Assembly (NCBI RefSeq): GCF_037975245.1
Contig: NC_092568.1
Coordinates: 16,945,001 to 17,009,000, forward strand
Source of the DNA: Apostichopus japonicus
Taxonomy: Eukaryota > Echinodermata > Holothuroidea > Aspidochirotida > Stichopodidae
DNA length: 64,000 bases
Reading direction: 5' to 3'
Positions 62,101-64,000 of the stretch are shown here, piece after piece (the first letter of the stretch is position 1; each line of letters opens with the position of its first letter). A program made the position numbers and the translations under genes. The notes under the pieces were generated by a model. The model worked only from the letters and a program-made list of their open reading frames with translations, had not been told where the DNA came from and made no database searches.

Positions 62101-63876
62101 TGAAATCTTTGCGGTATTCACAAGATCCTTTGATAAACTTGATCATATTCTTCAGCAAAATCAGGTCTTTGTATTCTCGTATCAAATGAAACCAGAATTG
62201 AATAAACATAGATAACAATACAAGAACAATAAATGAACAGTGACTAATGAATTTTTAGTTCCTTTGTTGCATATGTCAATAAGTATATGAATCACCACAA
62301 TGTCCACTATATCTATTTGTATTCTTGGCACATTTTTTTTTTTCTGAACGCGAAAAGACGGTTTGTAATGTTCAGTTTGCTCTGCGATGGTTTCCTGCTA
62401 AATTGTCGTATTCAAAAGAAAACAATCTTTAAGCGGTCAATGTATAGACGAGCTTGCATTTCTAACCGTGGAAATCAGATTAAGTCAATGCTTGTGGAGC
62501 TCGTTGAACTTGACCTGTGTTTCACTATTTGACCTCTACTCGCTTCTTTGTGATCGGGTTTTAATTTTTGATTTCCTTTTCGACAGCTCCCGCCGGTCCC
62601 TGCGATAGCTGTAAGAACGGTGGATTGTGTATGATGTTTTCCACTGCATTCTACTGCGACTGCGTCAATGGATACAGTGGTATCGATTGTTCCGTACCCC
62701 CTACAGATGACCCAATTACACCTCAAATGCCAGGTAATTCAATCATCCATTTATTCCGTGATTTCTTTTGTCTCGTTTTTGCTTTTTTTATTTATAATCT
62801 CGATCGAAAAATCAGAACAAGGAAGTAAGCTACTTGGGTTGAGACTTTGCCGTTCACTTCCTTCTCATGTACTCTTTCTACTGGAAATAATTTATTCTGG
62901 TATGACTCAACAAAAATCACAAACTTTACCGGGATCTTAAAGAGGAGGCAGTGGCGGTGAGGTTGATGAAGCTGACTCCCGTGGAGGGGGAGGGGGGAGT
63001 GGGTTTCTTGACGTCCCCCACGAAGTAAAAAGTTGAAACTTTAGATGTGGAATGGTGTATTCCTAGGCATACCTATGCTATAAATTAGGTCTTTAACTAG
63101 GTCTACACTGCAAGGCTGTGCTAATAACTACTTTCATTTCATTTGTTTCTTTTTTTTTAGGGATGAAATTGGGGGGGGGGGGAGGTTGGGAGGGATGGAG
63201 TGGGCTAGTAAACCCCCTGGATCCATGCCTAATTACTTTACAAAAAGACAGCTGGATAGCAGGGACTTTTCTTTTATTCGAGAACAACCAGAAGCATGAT
63301 TAAAAAAAGACAAATGAATCAAAGCATCCCGTCAGTAATGGCTGCCCTTGACAACCAGCAATCTTTGACAAATCACTTCTCTGGAAGTCATATTTAACAA
63401 ATGTGCCTCAAAGCGACTCTTGTTTTGGTTGTCGGTACTACTCGAAAAACCAGAATGAAGGATTCAAGTTTCATTTGTCTGGGCTGTAGGTACAGATTCC
63501 TGATTTGTTGATACTCTAAACACTTTAACCCACTTGAAGATGTTACAATGAGATAATTTATGACTATACATTTCTTAAGTTTCATACAGTGAATTTCTTC
63601 TTCTTCTTTTTCTTCAAATTCATTTTTTTTTTCAAGCTCATCCCTGTGACAGCCATGTTTGTCAGAATGGAGGTACCTGTCTGCCGATTGACATGGCATT
63701 TGGATACCACTGTGTATGTCCCGCAGGCTTCACAGGATTAGACTGTTCTAATGATACACGGACTACGGAAACCCCGAGGACGTCTACGGAAGCCCCGAGG
63801 ACGTCTACGGAAACCCCGAGGACGTCTACGGTCACTACCAAGCAAACGACAGCACCACTGCCTCCACCCAACGGAG
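41093..63876 (+). CDS. Secreted or membrane multi-EGF protein, 3' partial
   Basis: Fifteen exons: 41093-41177, 43332-43451, 48042-48164, 49454-49567, 49899-50024, 51725-51841, 52035-52163, 52572-52700, 53973-54086, 54816-54947, 55963-56082, 56671-56799, 61647-61754, 62587-62733, 63637-63876. Every internal junction is phase 1-1, so each exon is a removable module, the classic layout of exon-shuffled EGF genes. The first exon encodes a signal peptide; each following exon encodes one six-Cys EGF-like domain, 14 in all, mostly of the 'C..NPCxNGGxC......CxCxxGYxGxxC' type. The last exon adds a Thr/Pro-rich stalk. 644 codons are visible and the frame runs on past the window, where more domains or a membrane anchor may follow. 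It resembles fibropellin/Notch-type EGF arrays, but EGF repeats alone do not fix orthology. Likely extracellular, with binding or matrix roles. Confidence 0.92.
41527..42034. mobile_element. Possible older hAT-like element around 41557-41849
   Basis: The left end CAGACCCGTAGCCAGG and the right end (reverse complement) CAGGCTCATAGCCAGG are similar. Flanking octamers taaacaac and tccacaat agree at only 5 of 8 positions. If real, the element at 41557-41849 inserted into it. Confidence 0.4.
41557..41849. mobile_element. hAT-like MITE with CAGGCGCGTAGCCA ends
   Basis: 293 bp, 14-bp identical TIRs CAGGCGCGTAGCCA. Flanking octamers cacgccgt and cgtgacgt agree at 5 of 8. The interior carries, inverted, the core shared with 35509-35620 ('aagcgtagcgccacca', 'gattgccggaaatggcactt'). 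It lies in intron 1 of the EGF gene. Confidence 0.75.
43332..43451 (+). CDS. EGF gene exon 2: EGF-like domain 1
   Basis: Residues 29-69, starting VCENEPCQNGGSC, six Cys, with an N-glycosylation motif NGT just before the last Cys. Acceptor TCACACAG, donor GTGAGT. Confidence 0.93.
44701..45208. repeat. Dispersed or duplicated segment, copy 1
   Basis: Starts 'accaatcgtagtcagcatga' and matches 50908-51265 over most of its length. This copy has an extra insert at about 45030-45090: (gtat)n followed by a perfect hairpin, agatcctcctgc / gcaggaggatct. It lies in EGF gene intron 2. Confidence 0.85.
46141..47935. repeat. 37-bp minisatellite in EGF gene intron 2
   Basis: About 48 units of 'tacctgtactagtagtaatg' plus 'ttggtgggtgtacagtc', period 37 bp (for example 46751 and 46788). 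Two main variants alternate, one with 'ggtgggtgtacag' and one with 'agtgtgtttacag', giving a partly regular higher-order pattern. Every unit contains the palindrome ACTAGT. Confidence 0.95.
48042..48164 (+). CDS. EGF gene exon 3: EGF-like domain 2
   Basis: Residues 69-110, GPTDCGELPCLNGGTC then CQCSDRYTGTLC. Six Cys. It begins about 100 bp after the minisatellite ends. Acceptor TTCCTCAG, donor GTTAGT. Confidence 0.93.
49454..49567 (+). CDS. EGF gene exon 4: EGF-like domain 3
   Basis: Residues 110-148, ACDSTPCQNGGLC then CSCAPGYAGATC. Six Cys. Acceptor GTTTCAG, donor GTAAGG. Confidence 0.93.
49899..50024 (+). CDS. EGF gene exon 5: EGF-like domain 4
   Basis: Residues 148-190, RCASLPCENGGTC then CACPTGFYGDHC. 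Six Cys, with a longer third loop (VSSFDVQQYY). Acceptor CATGCAG, donor GTAAGA. Confidence 0.93.
50349..50416 (-). mobile_element. tRNA-derived SINE remnant
   Basis: On the minus strand: 'ggctggatagctcagtcggt' followed by 'agtgtgcgggacttgtaac', a tRNA-like 5' half with a good A box. The B box region is degenerate, so this is a decayed SINE head, not a tRNA gene. Confidence 0.5.
50816..50907 (-). mobile_element. SINE 3' fragment
   Basis: Matches the 3' end of the SINE at 51267-51660 (an A-rich tail of aaat repeats, then 'ccaaggccct' and 'ggttgtaaagtt' on the minus strand) and stops abruptly where the duplicated segment 50908-51265 starts. Confidence 0.75.
50908..51265. repeat. Dispersed or duplicated segment, copy 2
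   Basis: Copy of 44701-45208 without the gtat/hairpin insert and with small deletions. It is bounded on both sides by the same SINE 3' sequence (50816-50907 and the tail of 51267-51660). Confidence 0.85.
51267..51660 (-). mobile_element. tRNA-derived SINE, near full length
   Basis: On the minus strand it starts 'gggcgtagtggtcaagtggt' (A box), then 'ggttcaagccct' (B box), then a conserved central stretch 'ttgtgtccttgggcaaggca' seen in SINEs of many marine animals, then a unique part and an aaat-repeat tail at 51268-51298. About 390 bp. The internal RNA polymerase III boxes are largely intact. Confidence 0.85.
51725..51841 (+). CDS. EGF gene exon 6: EGF-like domain 5
   Basis: Residues 190-229, DCSCENDGKC then CVCPLGYSGSRC. 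The first two Cys are only one residue apart (CSC), an unusually short first loop. The exon starts 64 bp after the SINE. Acceptor TTGCAG, donor GTAAGT. Confidence 0.9.
52035..52163 (+). CDS. EGF gene exon 7: EGF-like domain 6
   Basis: Residues 229-272, ACDEQPCGHGNC then CNCFDGYTGDDC. Contains an N-glycosylation motif NES. Acceptor TTGACAG, donor GTAAGT. Confidence 0.93.
52572..52700 (+). CDS. EGF gene exon 8: EGF-like domain 7
   Basis: Residues 272-315, SCSNSPCQNSGEC then CDCPPGYIGIFC. Six Cys. Acceptor ATTTCAG, donor GTATAT (weaker than its neighbours and set in a short TA repeat). Confidence 0.92.
53973..54086 (+). CDS. EGF gene exon 9: EGF-like domain 8
   Basis: Residues 315-353, GCSPNPCLNGGLC then CQCSIGFVGPRC. 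Six Cys. Acceptor CTCTGCAG, donor GTTGGT. Confidence 0.93.
54816..54947 (+). CDS. EGF gene exon 10: EGF-like domain 9
   Basis: Residues 353-397, ACSSFPCQNNATC then CECRGVYRGLIC. N-glycosylation motifs NAT and NET. The usual GY/GF in the last loop is GVY. Acceptor TCACCAG (an extended C tract lies about 40 bp upstream), donor GTAAGA. Confidence 0.9.
55267..55665. repeat. 17-bp minisatellite in EGF gene intron 10
   Basis: About 22 copies of 'gatgtgatgtgaatcat' with variants carrying 'ggtgtaatgatgtga'. Period 17 bp. Confidence 0.93.
55963..56082 (+). CDS. EGF gene exon 11: EGF-like domain 10
   Basis: Residues 397-437, DPCSSNPCLNGGIC then CICPVGYTGDIC. Six Cys, a textbook spacing. Acceptor GAAACAG, donor GTTAGT. 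Confidence 0.93.
56256..56320 (-). mobile_element. tRNA-derived SINE remnant
   Basis: On the minus strand: 'gctggacagctcagttggta' (A box like tRNA), a weak anticodon arm, then 'aggttcaaactg' (B box). The cloverleaf is imperfect, so it is a SINE head rather than a tRNA gene. Confidence 0.55.
56671..56799 (+). CDS. EGF gene exon 12: EGF-like domain 11
   Basis: Residues 437-480, LCSANPAACTGPGEMC then CECEPNWRRSDEDATC. It differs from its neighbours: a longer first loop, no NGG, and the ending WRRSDEDATC, nearer to the EGF type seen in complement-like and LDLR-like proteins. Acceptor TCTACAG, donor GTAAGT at 56800. Confidence 0.9.
56843..57117. mobile_element. hAT-like MITE, CATAGGCGTAGGAGCC family
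   Basis: 275 bp, duplication CAAGTATC at 56835-56842 and 57118-57125. The right end (reverse complement) reads CATAGGCGTAGGAGCCC; the left end, CATAGGGGGAGGG, has diverged. Same family as 29058-29404 in opposite orientation. It begins 43 bp after the donor of exon 12. Confidence 0.8.
57495..60488. mobile_element. 3-kb TIR element with inverted subterminal repeat arrays
   Basis: The ends share CCCTGGTrGAAATTCCAGT (left 57502 on; right, as reverse complement, up to 60483), extending to CAGCA at the outer edges. Inside each end lies an array of 'aactgggttcaact'-like repeats: 57530-58013 in one sense, 60060-60460 in the other. No transposase seen; no convincing target-site duplication found. The middle holds short 'aaggata' repeats (59420-59580). 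It occupies most of EGF gene intron 12. Confidence 0.72.
61647..61754 (+). CDS. EGF gene exon 13: EGF-like domain 12
   Basis: Residues 480-516, PCSMNPCQNNGEC then CNCPEGFTGSIC. Six Cys. Shortest EGF exon of the gene (108 bp). Acceptor GCTGTAG, donor GTGAGT. Confidence 0.93.
62587..62733 (+). CDS. EGF gene exon 14: EGF-like domain 13 with Pro/Thr tail
   Basis: Residues 516-565, GPCDSCKNGGLC then CDCVNGYSGIDC, followed by a linker, VPPTDDPITPQMPG. The first loop is short (CDSC). Acceptor TCGACAG, donor GTAATT. Confidence 0.92.
63637..63876 (+). CDS. EGF gene exon 15: EGF-like domain 14 and Thr-rich stalk
   Basis: Residues 565-645, PCDSHVCQNGGTC then CVCPAGFTGLDC, then a stalk with three near-identical seven-residue units (TETPRTS, TEAPRTS, TETPRTS) encoded by 21-bp repeats, a likely O-glycosylation site, ending APLPPPNGG. 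Donor GTAATT at 63877, phase 1, so the gene continues past the window. Confidence 0.9.
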
Positions 63877-64000
63877 GTAATTACTATTGACAACGAGTTT
63901 TTCACATTAATCCTTGGCGTGATTTGATGTTAGATGTGTGCACCACCATATATAGTACATGATAGTTTCTCAGAATGATTTTGTGATCTGATAGCATGAA

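Overview
This window is eukaryotic genomic DNA: genes are split into short exons with GT/AG borders and kilobase introns, the non-coding DNA is AT-rich, and it is dense in tandem repeats, poly-G/poly-C runs and small DNA transposons. The gene content (a Tudor/RS/sterol-reductase lamin B receptor and a long EGF-repeat protein with one EGF per exon) together with the repeat style suggests a marine invertebrate deuterostome, probably an echinoderm and possibly a sea cucumber. That assignment is inference, not something the sequence proves.

Layout. Positions 1-9028 hold no gene I can recognise; they contain an 87-bp satellite (6925-8085). Positions 9029-17532 (+) carry a complete lamin B receptor (LBR) coding sequence in 11 exons (587 codons plus stop), with a LINE remnant in intron 2. 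Positions 17533-21236 are the LBR 3' flank with several candidate poly(A) signals, followed by a 1.9-kb AT-rich satellite (about 21241-23150). Positions 24289-25285 (+) hold a two-exon gene for a 224-residue protein with a signal peptide that I do not recognise. Positions 25286-41090 are gene-poor and full of transposons: a nest of four hAT-like elements (28592-30770), another hAT-like element (32761-34156), two hAT-like MITEs (35293-35672 and 35873-36258) and an 85-bp-arm palindrome carrying hammerhead-ribozyme-like cores (37281-37459). Positions 41093-63876 (+) carry a signal peptide exon and 14 EGF-like exons of a secreted or membrane protein. Its 3' end lies beyond the window. Its introns hold a 37-bp minisatellite, tRNA-derived SINEs, a 17-bp minisatellite, a small hAT-like MITE and a 3-kb terminal-inverted-repeat element.

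The three genes are independent and all on the + strand; nothing suggests a shared pathway. LBR is an inner-nuclear-membrane chromatin tether and C14 sterol reductase. The other two products enter the secretory pathway. The most distinctive material is in the repeats: several elements can be delimited exactly by 8-bp target-site duplications, which gives a relative order of insertion for the nested cluster.
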